A DNA stretch of 6,352 nucleotides from Dehalococcoidia bacterium (GCA_023228745.1 JALOAP010000184.1:1-6352), one strand, 5' to 3'. Shown: positions 1 through 6,199, numbered from the stretch's first letter. Numbers and translations: made by a program. Notes: generated by a model from the sequence alone, not told the origin.

Positions 1-155
1 CTTTGCGAGCCGCTATTGTGCTGCGCGGAGGGCCGCGGGCGCGTTACGTCGTGCTGTCAGTTTCGGTGACGCTTACGAAGCGCCGGGCAACGCCCCCGCC
101 TCGTCCGTCGCTTGAAACGTGCCGCCGCCGCTTGCAAACCGCAGCGCCAGCAGGT

Positions 156-1232
156 TCACGTGCCGATCGCCCGCTCGACGTCCTCGACCGTCACACCACA
201 CTTCGTGATGTGCGGCACGTACTCGCGTGCGGCCGTATCCGGGTCCTTCAGGCCGTTCCCGGTGAGGATGGCAACCGCTCGGCCGCCACGCAGCTGGCCC
301 GCCCGTGCGCGCTTCAGCAGGCCCGCAATGGGTGCCGCGCTGGCCGGCTCGACGAACAAGCCTTCGCGCGAAGCAAGCAGCCGGTACGCCTCCAGGATCT
401 CGTCGTCCGTGACGGCATCGATGAGGCCGCCGCTTTCGTCCCGCGCTGACGTAGCGCCACGCCAACTCGCCGGGTTGCCGATGCGAATCGCCGAGGCCAC
501 CGTCTCCGGTTCGTCGATGGGCTCGCCGCGCACGATGGGCGCCGCGCCCGCAGCCTGGAACCCGAACATCTTCGGGTGCTGCGTCGCATAGCCGCGCTCC
601 GCGCATTCGCCGAAGCCCTTCCAATAGGCCGTGATGTTGCCTGCGTTCCCCACTGGGATAGCGAGGATGTCCGGTGCGTCGCCAAGCATCTCGCAGATCT
701 CGTAGGCGGCCGTCTTCTGCCCCTCGATGCGGTCCGGGTTCACCGAGTTCACGAGGGCGATGGGGTGGCGCGCCGTCACTTCGCGGGCGGCCGTCAGCGC
801 CTCGTCGAAGTTGCCATCGACCTCGATGATCTTCGTGCCAAAGGCGATCGCCTGCGCGAGCTTGCCCGCGGCCACCTTCCCGCCCGGCACCAGCACGTAG
901 CTCGCGAGCCCACAGCGTGCGGCATAGGCGGCGGCGCTGGCGCTGGTGTTGCCCGTGCTCGCGCACATGATCGCCTTCGCGCCCGCCTCCACCGCTTTCG
1001 CCACTGCCACCACCATGCCGCGGTCCTTGAACGACCCGGTGGGATTGCACATTTCGAGCTTGAACCAGAGTTCGTCCAGCCCACAGAGCTGTTCGAGGTG
1101 GGCGGAACGCACGAGCGGCGTATCGCCCTCGCCAAGGGAGATCATCGGTGTGCGTTCAGTGAGCGCGAGGACGCTCCCCCCGTAGCGATAGAGCAAACCG
1201 CGGGGCACGGGAGCGGGCACAGGGCGGGTCAT
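156..1232 (-). CDS. thrC: Threonine synthase (PLP-dependent)
   Basis: Converts O-phospho-L-homoserine to L-threonine and phosphate in the cytoplasm, the last step of threonine synthesis. The 358-residue length fits the short bacterial class (about 350 residues, Bacillus/Thermus type). The PLP-binding lysine is Lys69 in NPTGSFKDRG. STGNTSASAAAYAAR (about 92-106) contacts substrate and cofactor, PVGNAGNITAYWKGF holds the phosphate-binding GNAGN loop (195-199), and TGNGLKDP (324-331) closes the PLP site. NSVNPDRIEGQKTAAYE is also strongly conserved in this enzyme. The ATG at 1232 overlaps the stop of the coiled-coil gene (ATGA) and has GGAGGAA immediately upstream. It is the last gene of the run. 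Homoserine kinase, which supplies its substrate, is not in this window. Confidence 0.97.
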   Translation of the reverse strand: MTRPVPAPVPRGLLYRYGGSVLALTERTPMISLGEGDTPLVRSAHLEQLCGLDELWFKLEMCNPTGSFKDRGMVVAVAKAVEAGAKAIMCASTGNTSASAAAYAARCGLASYVLVPGGKVAAGKLAQAIAFGTKIIEVDGNFDEALTAAREVTARHPIALVNSVNPDRIEGQKTAAYEICEMLGDAPDILAIPVGNAGNITAYWKGFGECAERGYATQHPKMFGFQAAGAAPIVRGEPIDEPETVASAIRIGNPASWRGATSARDESGGLIDAVTDDEILEAYRLLASREGLFVEPASAAPIAGLLKRARAGQLRGGRAVAILTGNGLKDPDTAAREYVPHITKCGVTVEDVERAIGT

Positions 1233-2233
1233 GGTTCCTCCGGAGGATGGAGCGCGTGGAACTTCATCTCCCGCAGCTCCTGCTCGAGCACCTGGATCTG
1301 CTTCCTGCGCTGCTTTTCGATCATCTGGTTGTACTTCGCGAACTCATCGCGCACATGGTCCACAATTTCCGCGATGTCCCGGCGGATGCCGCCCACGCGC
1401 TCCGCAAGGCCCGTATGCCGCCCTTCCACAAGTGCGATCGAACCCTGCACCTTGTCGACCATGCCGAGCAGGCGGTCGGTCACCTCTTCGAGCGCATTCA
1501 GCCGCTCATCGACGCGGCTCTGCTGGTCGCGCACGATCCGGATCTCCTGGATCAGCTCCTCGCGCAGAGAACGTTCGTTTGTGACCCGCTCGATCAGGTC
1601 CTCGTTCCGCTTCACCATCTCGCCCACGACCTGGAGCCGTTCGAAAACGACGTCGAAGCGCTCCTCCTGCCCCGCCGTGAGCTGCGTCAGGATGCGCTCC
1701 TCGAGGTCGCGGTGAATCTCGATGGAACGGTCCAGGCGGAGCCCGAACTGCACCACCATCGCGTCGACTTCGCGCTGCCGCTCGACCAGGTTGGAGGAGT
1801 CCTGGCCCATCTGGGCGATTTGCGCCTGCACCTGGGCCACATCCGCGAGCACCAGCCCGAGCTGGCCCGTCGCCTGTTCGATGCGCTTGGCCGCCTCCGC
1901 ACGCTCTTCGCGGTCGTACCGGGCCTCGGCCCGGATCAGGCGGATGAGGTTGTCGAGCTCCGCCTTGTTCGCGAGCACCTGCTGACGCATGTGCTCGGCG
2001 AGTTCGTTCATCGTGTCGACTTTCTCGGGGAGCCCCTTGTACGGCTGCAGCCGCGGCTCGACGCCCCGCACACCTTCGCCGAGCTCATCGAGCTGGCCCT
2101 GCAGGTCGAGCACCTGGCGGCGGAGCTGGTCCATCTCCGCGACCATGGCCGCCTGCTCTTCGCGGGACTCGCGGAGCTGCTGTTCGAGCCAGGTGAGGAT
2201 TTCGCCAATTGCGGCAGCCTGTGCCTCAGACAC
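1229..2233 (-). CDS. Coiled-coil protein of unknown function between hom and thrC
   Basis: I do not recognise this family. The 334-residue protein is rich in Glu, Arg, Gln, Leu and Val and looks almost entirely alpha-helical. A first helix covers about residues 4-58, a proline-containing break lies at 60-69 (PRLQPYKGLP), and a continuous proline-free stretch runs from about 70 to 328 with hydrophobic spacing typical of coiled coils. It ends in a short tail, HPPEEP. There is no signal peptide, membrane segment, cysteine, nucleotide-binding motif or catalytic signature, and only one tryptophan (Trp15). A cytoplasmic, oligomeric scaffold is plausible. The start is GTG at 2233, with TGGAGGG 5 nt upstream and one base after the hom stop. 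Its TGA stop overlaps the thrC ATG (ATGA). This spacing argues for co-translation with both threonine genes. The open frame is well supported; the function is unknown. Resemblance to SMC or tropomyosin-like proteins would be compositional only. Confidence 0.88.
   Translation of the reverse strand: MSEAQAAAIGEILTWLEQQLRESREEQAAMVAEMDQLRRQVLDLQGQLDELGEGVRGVEPRLQPYKGLPEKVDTMNELAEHMRQQVLANKAELDNLIRLIRAEARYDREERAEAAKRIEQATGQLGLVLADVAQVQAQIAQMGQDSSNLVERQREVDAMVVQFGLRLDRSIEIHRDLEERILTQLTAGQEERFDVVFERLQVVGEMVKRNEDLIERVTNERSLREELIQEIRIVRDQQSRVDERLNALEEVTDRLLGMVDKVQGSIALVEGRHTGLAERVGGIRRDIAEIVDHVRDEFAKYNQMIEKQRRKQIQVLEQELREMKFHALHPPEEP
1235..1241 (-). promoter_or_regulatory. Ribosome binding site of thrC
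   Basis: GGAGGAA on the minus strand lies within the last codons of the coiled-coil gene, 2 nt before the ATG at 1232 (4 nt from the GGAGG core). It is strong but close. Its GGAGG core is half of a perfect 10-bp palindrome, CCTCCGGAGG (1237-1246). Confidence 0.75.
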
Positions 2234-2234
2234 G

Positions 2235-3575
2235 CTAGCCCTCCACGCGGAGGAAGCTCGAAACCTGGACGACGACCGAAAGGGCCGCTATGTCGCGGAG
2301 CGCGTTTTGCATCGCACCTTCGCGGGCGCGGTGCGTCATGATCACGAGCTCGGCCGTCTGGTCGTCCTCGTTCGCTTCCTTCTGGTTCACGGCGGCGATG
2401 CTGACCCCGTGGTCGCCGAGCGTCTGCGCAATCTGCGCGAGCACACCGGAGCGGTCCGCGACCGTGACGCGCACATAGTACCGCGACTCAAGCGCGTCGA
2501 GGCCAAGCACTGGTGTGTCGCTTTCCAGCGCCCAGTACTTGCGCTCGCGGTTGCCCAAAACGATGCCGTGCGAAAGGTCCAGCAGGTCGGCCACCACCGC
2601 CGAGCTCGTCGGGTCGGCCCCGGCGCCGCGCCCTTGCAGCAACACTTGCCCGGTGAGGTCGCCCTCGATCTGCACGGCGTTGTACACGCCATCGACCTTC
2701 GCCAGCGGCTCGCTCTGCGGGAGGAAGACCGGCGCGACCCGCGCCACGATACCGCCATCGGTGCGCTCCGCGATCGCCAGCAGCTTGATGACGTAGCCCA
2801 GCTCCTGCGCGTACTGGAAGTCCCGTGCGCCGAGCCTGGTGATGCCTTCCGTGTGGATATCCGAAGGGCGCACACGAGTGCGGAAGCCGAGGCTCGCCAT
2901 GATCGCGAGCTTGTAGGCCGCGTCGTAACCTTCAACGTCGTTCGTGGGATCCGGTTCGGCGTAGCCAAGCTCTTGCGCACTGGCCAGCGCCTCGGCGTAG
3001 CCGCCGCGATCCACCGGCTCCAGCCCCTGCTTGCGCAGGGCTTCAGCCATCGCCCCTTCGCTCGCCATGCTGGTGACGATGTAGTTCGTCGTCCCATTGA
3101 TGATCGCGCGGATGGAGGAGATGCGGTTGGCGAGCAAATCTCGCCGCAGCGGCGCGATCAGCGGGATGCCGCCGCCCACGCTCGCTTCGAACATGATGTC
3201 GAGCCCGCGGCTGTGAGCCTCCGCGAGGAGCTCCGGACCGTGCTTGGCGATGAGTTCCTTGTTCGCAGTAACGACGTGCTTGCCCGCCTTCAGCGCCCCA
3301 CGGATGAAGGTGCCGGCCGGCTCTTCGCCGCCAATCACCTCCACGATGATGTCGATGCCCGGGTCGTCGAGCAGCTCACTGACGTTGTCCGTGAGCGTAC
3401 CGGGCGGGAGTTCGACGGTGCGGGGCTTCTGCAGATCACGCACGGCGGCGCGCCGCACCACGAGCTGCGCGCCAACCTGGCGGGCGAAGTAGTCGCGCCG
3501 TTCGAGCAGCGCACGCGCCACGCCACCACCGACGACACCGAGTCCAATGAGGCCGACGCCGATTTCTTGCTTCAC
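2235..3575 (-). CDS. hom: Homoserine dehydrogenase with C-terminal ACT domain
   Basis: Reduces aspartate 4-semialdehyde to homoserine with NAD(P)H, the branch step leading to threonine and methionine. The 446-residue product has the NAD(P)-binding GLIGLGVVGGG (glycines at 11, 13, 16), VTANKELIA with the likely catalytic Lys106, EASVGGGIPLI (130-140), INGTTNYI (159-166) and EPDPTNDVEGYDAAYKL (about 207-223). An ACT domain spans about 365-440 and ends in FLRVEG, as in Bacillus Hom; in the family this domain usually mediates feedback by threonine. Compared from memory with Bacillus Hom, about 16 extra residues lie around 175-191. I chose GTG at 3575 over the in-frame ATG at 3620: it puts the dinucleotide fold at the usual place and begins 4 nt after the upstream stop, whereas 3620 would overlap that gene by 41 nt and has no ribosome-binding site. 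No good ribosome-binding site precedes GTG 3575 either, so translation is probably coupled. Confidence 0.95.
   Translation of the reverse strand: MKQEIGVGLIGLGVVGGGVARALLERRDYFARQVGAQLVVRRAAVRDLQKPRTVELPPGTLTDNVSELLDDPGIDIIVEVIGGEEPAGTFIRGALKAGKHVVTANKELIAKHGPELLAEAHSRGLDIMFEASVGGGIPLIAPLRRDLLANRISSIRAIINGTTNYIVTSMASEGAMAEALRKQGLEPVDRGGYAEALASAQELGYAEPDPTNDVEGYDAAYKLAIMASLGFRTRVRPSDIHTEGITRLGARDFQYAQELGYVIKLLAIAERTDGGIVARVAPVFLPQSEPLAKVDGVYNAVQIEGDLTGQVLLQGRGAGADPTSSAVVADLLDLSHGIVLGNRERKYWALESDTPVLGLDALESRYYVRVTVADRSGVLAQIAQTLGDHGVSIAAVNQKEANEDDQTAELVIMTHRAREGAMQNALRDIAALSVVVQVSSFLRVEG
2239..2245 (-). promoter_or_regulatory. Ribosome binding site of the coiled-coil gene
   Basis: TGGAGGG on the minus strand lies within the last codons of hom, 5 nt before the GTG at 2233. 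It decides the GTG start and supports this unknown gene as real. Confidence 0.75.
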
Positions 3576-3579
3576 GAGG

Positions 3580-4587
3580 CTAGCCGAGGTTCTTTTCCGC
3601 CCAGCGGATATCGTCCGCATCGAGGCTGCGGGTGATATCGACCTGGGCGCGCTTTTCTGCGATCAGTTCGTCGAGGCGAAGCTGGGCGAGCTGCCCCTTC
3701 TGCGGTTCCGAATAGTCCATCTCTTCCCGCCGTTCGATGCGGAACACCCACCAGTTGCCCTGGACTTCGACGGGGCCAAGGATCTCGCCCGTGGGCTTCC
3801 CTTCGGCCGCGGCCGCAACAGCGGTGGGAAGAAGGCCCGCGGGCTCGGGCGGCATCAGGCCGTCTTGCTGGCGGCTCTCCAGGTCGTTCGAAAGGCCCTG
3901 CGCGATGGTGCCCATGTCCTCGCCGTCGTTGATCCGTGCGATCGTCGCCTCCGCCTCCTCCTTCGTCCCCACGACGATGGTCCGCAGCTCGAGCTGCTCA
4001 CCCTTGTCGCCGACTTCTGCGCGAAGCTGCTCCAGCAGCTTGTCGTTGGCAACGGAGGCTTCCACCATGCGCCGGTAGTTGGCGTCGCTCATGCCCGTCT
4101 CGTCCAGCTTCTGCCGGTAGAGCGTGTCGAACGAGCCCGTCGCCGCGCTGATGCCGAGGGAGTTCGCGATCCCCTGGTTGATGTCGGCGGCCGTGATTTC
4201 GATGCCCCGGTCCCGCGCGATGGCGATCGTCAGCGCTTCCTCTTCGAGCTTGCCGAGCAACTGCTCTTCGAGGATGGACGCCGACGCGCCCGATGCCTGG
4301 TTCGTCTGCAGCCAGGGAAGCAGCCGGTCCGTGTAGTAGTTCAGCTTGAACTGCTGGTCGCCGACCTGGAGGATCACCTGGTTCGGCGTCCGGACCTGCT
4401 GGTCGTAGATGCGCCAGCCAAGTGCCGCGATGACGGCGATGAGCAGCACAGCCGCGGTGCCCATAATGAGCGCCCGCAGCCGGCCCTCCGTCCACTCGAT
4501 CCCCGCGACCCGGCGTCCGCTCGTCTGCGCAGACGCACGGGGGCGGTGCCGGGGAAGTGCGGTGGTTCGTTCGCGTCGTGCGGCCAT
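3580..4587 (-). CDS. Membrane-anchored SurA/parvulin-like (PpiC-type) protein, conserved histidines missing
   Basis: Probably an extracytoplasmic folding factor or chaperone of the SurA/PrsA type. The 335-residue protein has a basic N-terminus (about 1-38), one hydrophobic membrane segment (about 39-58) and then an exported part, so it is likely anchored with its C-terminus outside. Residues 70-190 look like a SurA N-terminal helical domain, with ILEEQLLGKLEEEALTIAIARDRGIEIT at its centre. Residues 199-290 follow the parvulin layout: LELRTIVVGTKEEAEATIARINDGEDMGTIAQ, then SND, then a closing strand NWWVFRIERRE. The usual RHILV histidine is Thr203 and the usual closing G-Y-H-I histidine is replaced around Trp279-Trp280, so isomerase activity is doubtful. 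A polar helix follows (about 292-335). The ATG at 4587 has AGGAGT 13 nt upstream, which is rather far, but no nearer start exists. The gene begins 24 nt after rpsR and ends 4 nt before hom. Family placement is likely; function is inferred. Confidence 0.8.
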   Translation of the reverse strand: MAARRERTTALPRHRPRASAQTSGRRVAGIEWTEGRLRALIMGTAAVLLIAVIAALGWRIYDQQVRTPNQVILQVGDQQFKLNYYTDRLLPWLQTNQASGASASILEEQLLGKLEEEALTIAIARDRGIEITAADINQGIANSLGISAATGSFDTLYRQKLDETGMSDANYRRMVEASVANDKLLEQLRAEVGDKGEQLELRTIVVGTKEEAEATIARINDGEDMGTIAQGLSNDLESRQQDGLMPPEPAGLLPTAVAAAAEGKPTGEILGPVEVQGNWWVFRIERREEMDYSEPQKGQLAQLRLDELIAEKRAQVDITRSLDADDIRWAEKNLG

Positions 4588-4611
4588 GGCGAAAACTACG
4601 ACTCCTGTGGC

Positions 4612-4974
4612 TTAGCCGCGCGTGGGGTAGATGTTCGTTTCGCGCACGTGCGCAAGCGTATAGGGCAGCAGGGCGATGTGCCGTGCGCGCTTCACGGCGG
4701 TGGCCACCAGCCGCTGGTGCTTCAGGCAGGTGCCCGTCTTCCGGCGCGGCTCGATCTTGCCGCGCTCACTGATGTACATGCGTAGCCGGCCGACGTCCTT
4801 ATAGTCCACACCCTGCATCTTTTCGACGCAGAAGCGGCACACCTTGCGGCGCGGGCCATAGCGCCGCGGCGGGCGCTGGGGCCGCTCCGGCCGTTCTGGC
4901 CGTTCCGGGCGGTCGCCGGGTGGGTTCGAAGGGCGTTCAGCCTGCTGGGCTGCGGGTCGTTCTTCACTCGTCAT
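4612..4974 (-). CDS. rpsR: 30S ribosomal protein S18, zinc-type, with Arg-Pro-Glu N-terminal extension
   Basis: Small-subunit ribosomal protein that pairs with S6 on the 16S platform. Of its 120 residues, the S18 domain covers about 40-112, with VCRFC, DYKDV, YISERGKIEPRRKTGTCLKHQR and KRARHIALLPY. Cys46, Cys49, Cys83 and His86 form a CxxC...CxxH set. This matches the zinc-binding (C+) form of S18; E. coli S18 lacks most of these ligands. About 40 extra N-terminal residues contain a repeated Arg-Pro-Glu tract (about residues 22-36) encoded by imperfect 9-bp tandem repeats. The ATG at 4974 has AAAGGA 8 nt upstream. The gap to ssb is 77 nt, the largest inside the run, so independent control or processing is possible here. 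The stop is TAA at 4614-4612. Confidence 0.97.
   Translation of the reverse strand: MTSEERPAAQQAERPSNPPGDRPERPERPERPQRPPRRYGPRRKVCRFCVEKMQGVDYKDVGRLRMYISERGKIEPRRKTGTCLKHQRLVATAVKRARHIALLPYTLAHVRETNIYPTRG
4871..4915 (-). repeat. Imperfect 9-bp tandem repeat inside rpsR
   Basis: On the plus strand the units are GGGCGCTGG, GGCCGCTCC, GGCCGTTCT, GGCCGTTCC and GGGCGGTCG. The middle three are close copies and the outer two are degenerate. The period is three codons, so copy-number change keeps the frame and lengthens or shortens the Arg-Pro-Glu tract at the S18 N-terminus. Confidence 0.75.
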
Positions 4975-4982
4975 CTGGTCTG

Positions 4983-4988
4983 TCCTTT
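4983..4988 (-). promoter_or_regulatory. Ribosome binding site of rpsR
   Basis: AAAGGA on the minus strand, 8 nt before the ATG at 4974. It supports the long N-terminal extension of S18 as genuinely translated. Confidence 0.65.
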
Positions 4989-5025
4989 CCGCGTGGGTTT
5001 GTGCACTCGCTGGCGCACCGGAAAG

Positions 5026-5044
5026 CGCGGCCGCAGGGGCCGCG
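5026..5044 (-). other. Hairpin in the ssb-rpsR gap
   Basis: A perfect 7-bp inverted repeat (CGCGGCC, 5-nt loop, GGCCGCG) starts 9 nt after the ssb stop codon inside the 77-nt gap before rpsR. In the transcript it is followed by CUUUCC, not a U tract, so full intrinsic termination is unlikely. It could protect the rpsF-ssb message, mark an RNA processing site or cause partial attenuation. This is inferred from the sequence alone. Confidence 0.45.
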
Positions 5045-5052
5045 ACGCCGTC

Positions 5053-5535
5053 CTATTCGAACGGCAGGTCGTCTGGATCGGTCTCGTCGCGGCTGCCGCC
5101 GAAACCACCGTAGTTGCCGCCGGCCGCACGGGCGCCGGGGCGCTGACCGCCGCTGAAGCTGGCGGTGCCGTCTTCCCATCCGCCCCCGCCGCCCTGCGAA
5201 TCGCCACGGCTGCCCAGGAACTGGATGGTCTGACCGATGACTTCGGTGCGATAGCGGCGCTGGCCCTGGTCGTCGTCCCAGCTCCGCGTCTGCAGCCGTC
5301 CCTCAACGTAGAGCTGTTTGCCCTTGGTGATGTACTGGCTGAGACGTTCGGCCTGTTCCGCCCAGAGGACGATGTTGAACCACTCCGTCTGGTCTTCCCA
5401 GTCGCCGCTTTGTCCGCGGCGGCGGGAATTGACGGCGAGGCTGAACTGCGCCTGCGCGGTGCCGTTCGCGGTATACCGCAACTCGGCATCCCTGCCGGCG
5501 TTTCCAATGAGCATGACTTTGTTCAGGCCTGCCAC
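5053..5535 (-). CDS. ssb: Single-stranded DNA-binding protein
   Basis: Coats single-stranded DNA during replication, recombination and repair, and recruits partner enzymes through its C-terminal tip. The 160-residue protein has the bacterial SSB OB fold over about residues 1-108. Recognisable parts are the start AGLNKVMLIGNAGRDAELRY, the segment TEWFNIVLWAEQAERLSQY and KGKQLYVEGRLQTRSW. A Gly-rich, probably disordered linker (GGGGG, then GGNYGGFGG) follows. The acidic tip is DETDPDDLPFE, so the canonical DDLPF motif is followed by one extra Glu. The start is GTG at 5535, chosen because AGGAGGG lies 6 nt upstream and the protein begins exactly where the family does. It lies between rpsF and rpsR, as in many bacteria. 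Confidence 0.97.
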   Translation of the reverse strand: MAGLNKVMLIGNAGRDAELRYTANGTAQAQFSLAVNSRRRGQSGDWEDQTEWFNIVLWAEQAERLSQYITKGKQLYVEGRLQTRSWDDDQGQRRYRTEVIGQTIQFLGSRGDSQGGGGGWEDGTASFSGGQRPGARAAGGNYGGFGGSRDETDPDDLPFE

Positions 5536-5541
5536 GTTACG

Positions 5542-5548
5542 CCCTCCT
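5542..5548 (-). promoter_or_regulatory. Ribosome binding site of ssb
   Basis: AGGAGGG on the minus strand lies 6 nt before the GTG at 5535 and just after the rpsF stop. It fixes the non-ATG start of ssb. Confidence 0.8.
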
Positions 5549-5552
5549 CACC

Positions 5553-6134
5553 TCAGGCGTTCGCCTCGGTGCCGGCAATAGTACCGCTTTCGGGCGCAGA
5601 GCCGGGTTCAGGAGCATTCTCGCTCGCCACCGGCGCAGGCGAATCGCCTGCGGCGCCCGTGGCGCCGGCCTCTTCCGTCGTCGCGGGTGCCTCTGCGGCA
5701 CCTGTGGCCTCGGCCACGGGGGCGGCCGGTGCAGCGTCCGCGGCGGGCGCGACAGGTGCAGTCGCGGCGGGAGCAGCATCGGCCGGCGCGGGGCGCTCTT
5801 CGCCCTGCGGGCGGCGCGGCTCGCGCGGCGGCGGCGGCACAGGCAGCTCGTCGGCGCGTACCACCAGGTGGCGGTAGATGCGCTCATCGATGCGGAAACC
5901 GCCTTCCAGCGCGCGGATCTGCTCGGGGTCGAGCTCCACGCGCGAGACGATGTAATCACCGTCGAGCTTCTTATTGATCGGATAGGCCATCCGGCGGCGA
6001 CCCCAGTGGTCGACGCGGAGCACGCGGCCACCGCGCGCTTCGATGGCAGAGGTCAGCAGGTCAACGGAGGCGTCGGCGCCTCCCGACTCGGCGACGGCCA
6101 GGTCGTAGATGACCGTCAGTTCATATTCCCGCAT
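5553..6134 (-). CDS. rpsF: 30S ribosomal protein S6 with long Ala/Pro/Glu-rich C-terminal tail
   Basis: Structural protein of the small ribosomal subunit that binds 16S rRNA as a heterodimer with S18, which is encoded two genes downstream. The 193-residue product opens with the S6 start MREYELTVIYD and carries the family's core strand WGRRRMAYPINKK (about residues 44-56) and the closing motif RIYRHLVV (about 86-93). The S6 fold ends near residue 95. Family members are usually about 95-135 residues, so roughly 98 residues are extra: a PVPPPPREPRRP linker followed by a low-complexity Ala/Pro/Thr/Glu tail, net acidic (about 14 Asp/Glu, and only four Arg, all near its start). The tail is probably disordered. 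The ATG at 6134 is preceded by GGAG five bases upstream. It is the first gene of the run and ends 17 nt before ssb. The identity is certain; the role of the tail is unknown. Confidence 0.97.
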   Translation of the reverse strand: MREYELTVIYDLAVAESGGADASVDLLTSAIEARGGRVLRVDHWGRRRMAYPINKKLDGDYIVSRVELDPEQIRALEGGFRIDERIYRHLVVRADELPVPPPPREPRRPQGEERPAPADAAPAATAPVAPAADAAPAAPVAEATGAAEAPATTEEAGATGAAGDSPAPVASENAPEPGSAPESGTIAGTEANA

Positions 6135-6162
6135 GGGTCTCCATACAGCCGGCGATGGGATT

Positions 6163-6178
6163 CCCCGCGGCTGCGGGG
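6163..6178 (-). promoter_or_regulatory. GC hairpin in the rpsF leader
   Basis: The leader contains a perfect 6-bp stem, CCCCGC/GCGGGG, with a 4-nt loop, ending 28 nt before the rpsF start. In many bacteria the S6:S18 complex binds a structured element in the rpsF leader and represses its own operon. This hairpin sits in the right place, but I could not match it confidently to the published S6:S18 motif. There is no U tract, so it is not an intrinsic terminator. Confidence 0.35.
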
Positions 6179-6199
6179 CGGACTCCGGCGCAAGGGTCG

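Noticed and set aside
1..155. Possible downstream gene or terminator after thrC
   Set aside because: On the minus strand there is no ATG, GTG or TTG in the last 75 bases, and GC-rich inverted repeats here are imperfect and lack a U tract. I see nothing that can be supported.
73..159. 28-codon frame starting at a GTG that overlaps the thrC stop (GTGA)
   Set aside because: The overlap looks like translational coupling, but there is no ribosome binding site, the peptide is short and low in information, and it matches nothing I know.
1237..1246. Perfect palindrome CCTCCGGAGG overlapping the thrC ribosome binding site
   Set aside because: With no loop it cannot fold into a stable hairpin in RNA, and it is explained by the codons Pro-Pro-Glu plus the Shine-Dalgarno sequence. 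I treat it as coincidence.
1247..2341. 364-codon open frame on the plus strand, opposite the coiled-coil gene
   Set aside because: Its Leu/His/Glu-rich composition mirrors the reverse complement of a coiled-coil gene. The minus-strand frame has a better ribosome binding site and operon spacing.
3576..3620. ATG at 3620 as the hom start
   Set aside because: It would overlap the preceding gene by 41 nt, lacks a ribosome binding site and adds 15 residues before the usual start of the family.
1989..3635. 548-codon open frame on the plus strand, opposite hom
   Set aside because: It lies antisense to a certain hom gene and resembles no protein family. Its Arg/His/Asp/Val-rich composition is typical of the reverse strand of a GC-rich gene.
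3547..4785. 412-codon open frame on the plus strand
   Set aside because: It spans three real minus-strand genes and their junctions and has no recognisable domain, so it is a shadow frame.
4993..5877. 294-codon Ala/Gly-rich open frame on the plus strand
   Set aside because: It is antisense to ssb and to the rpsF tail. The Ala/Gly richness is simply the complement of GC-rich repeats.
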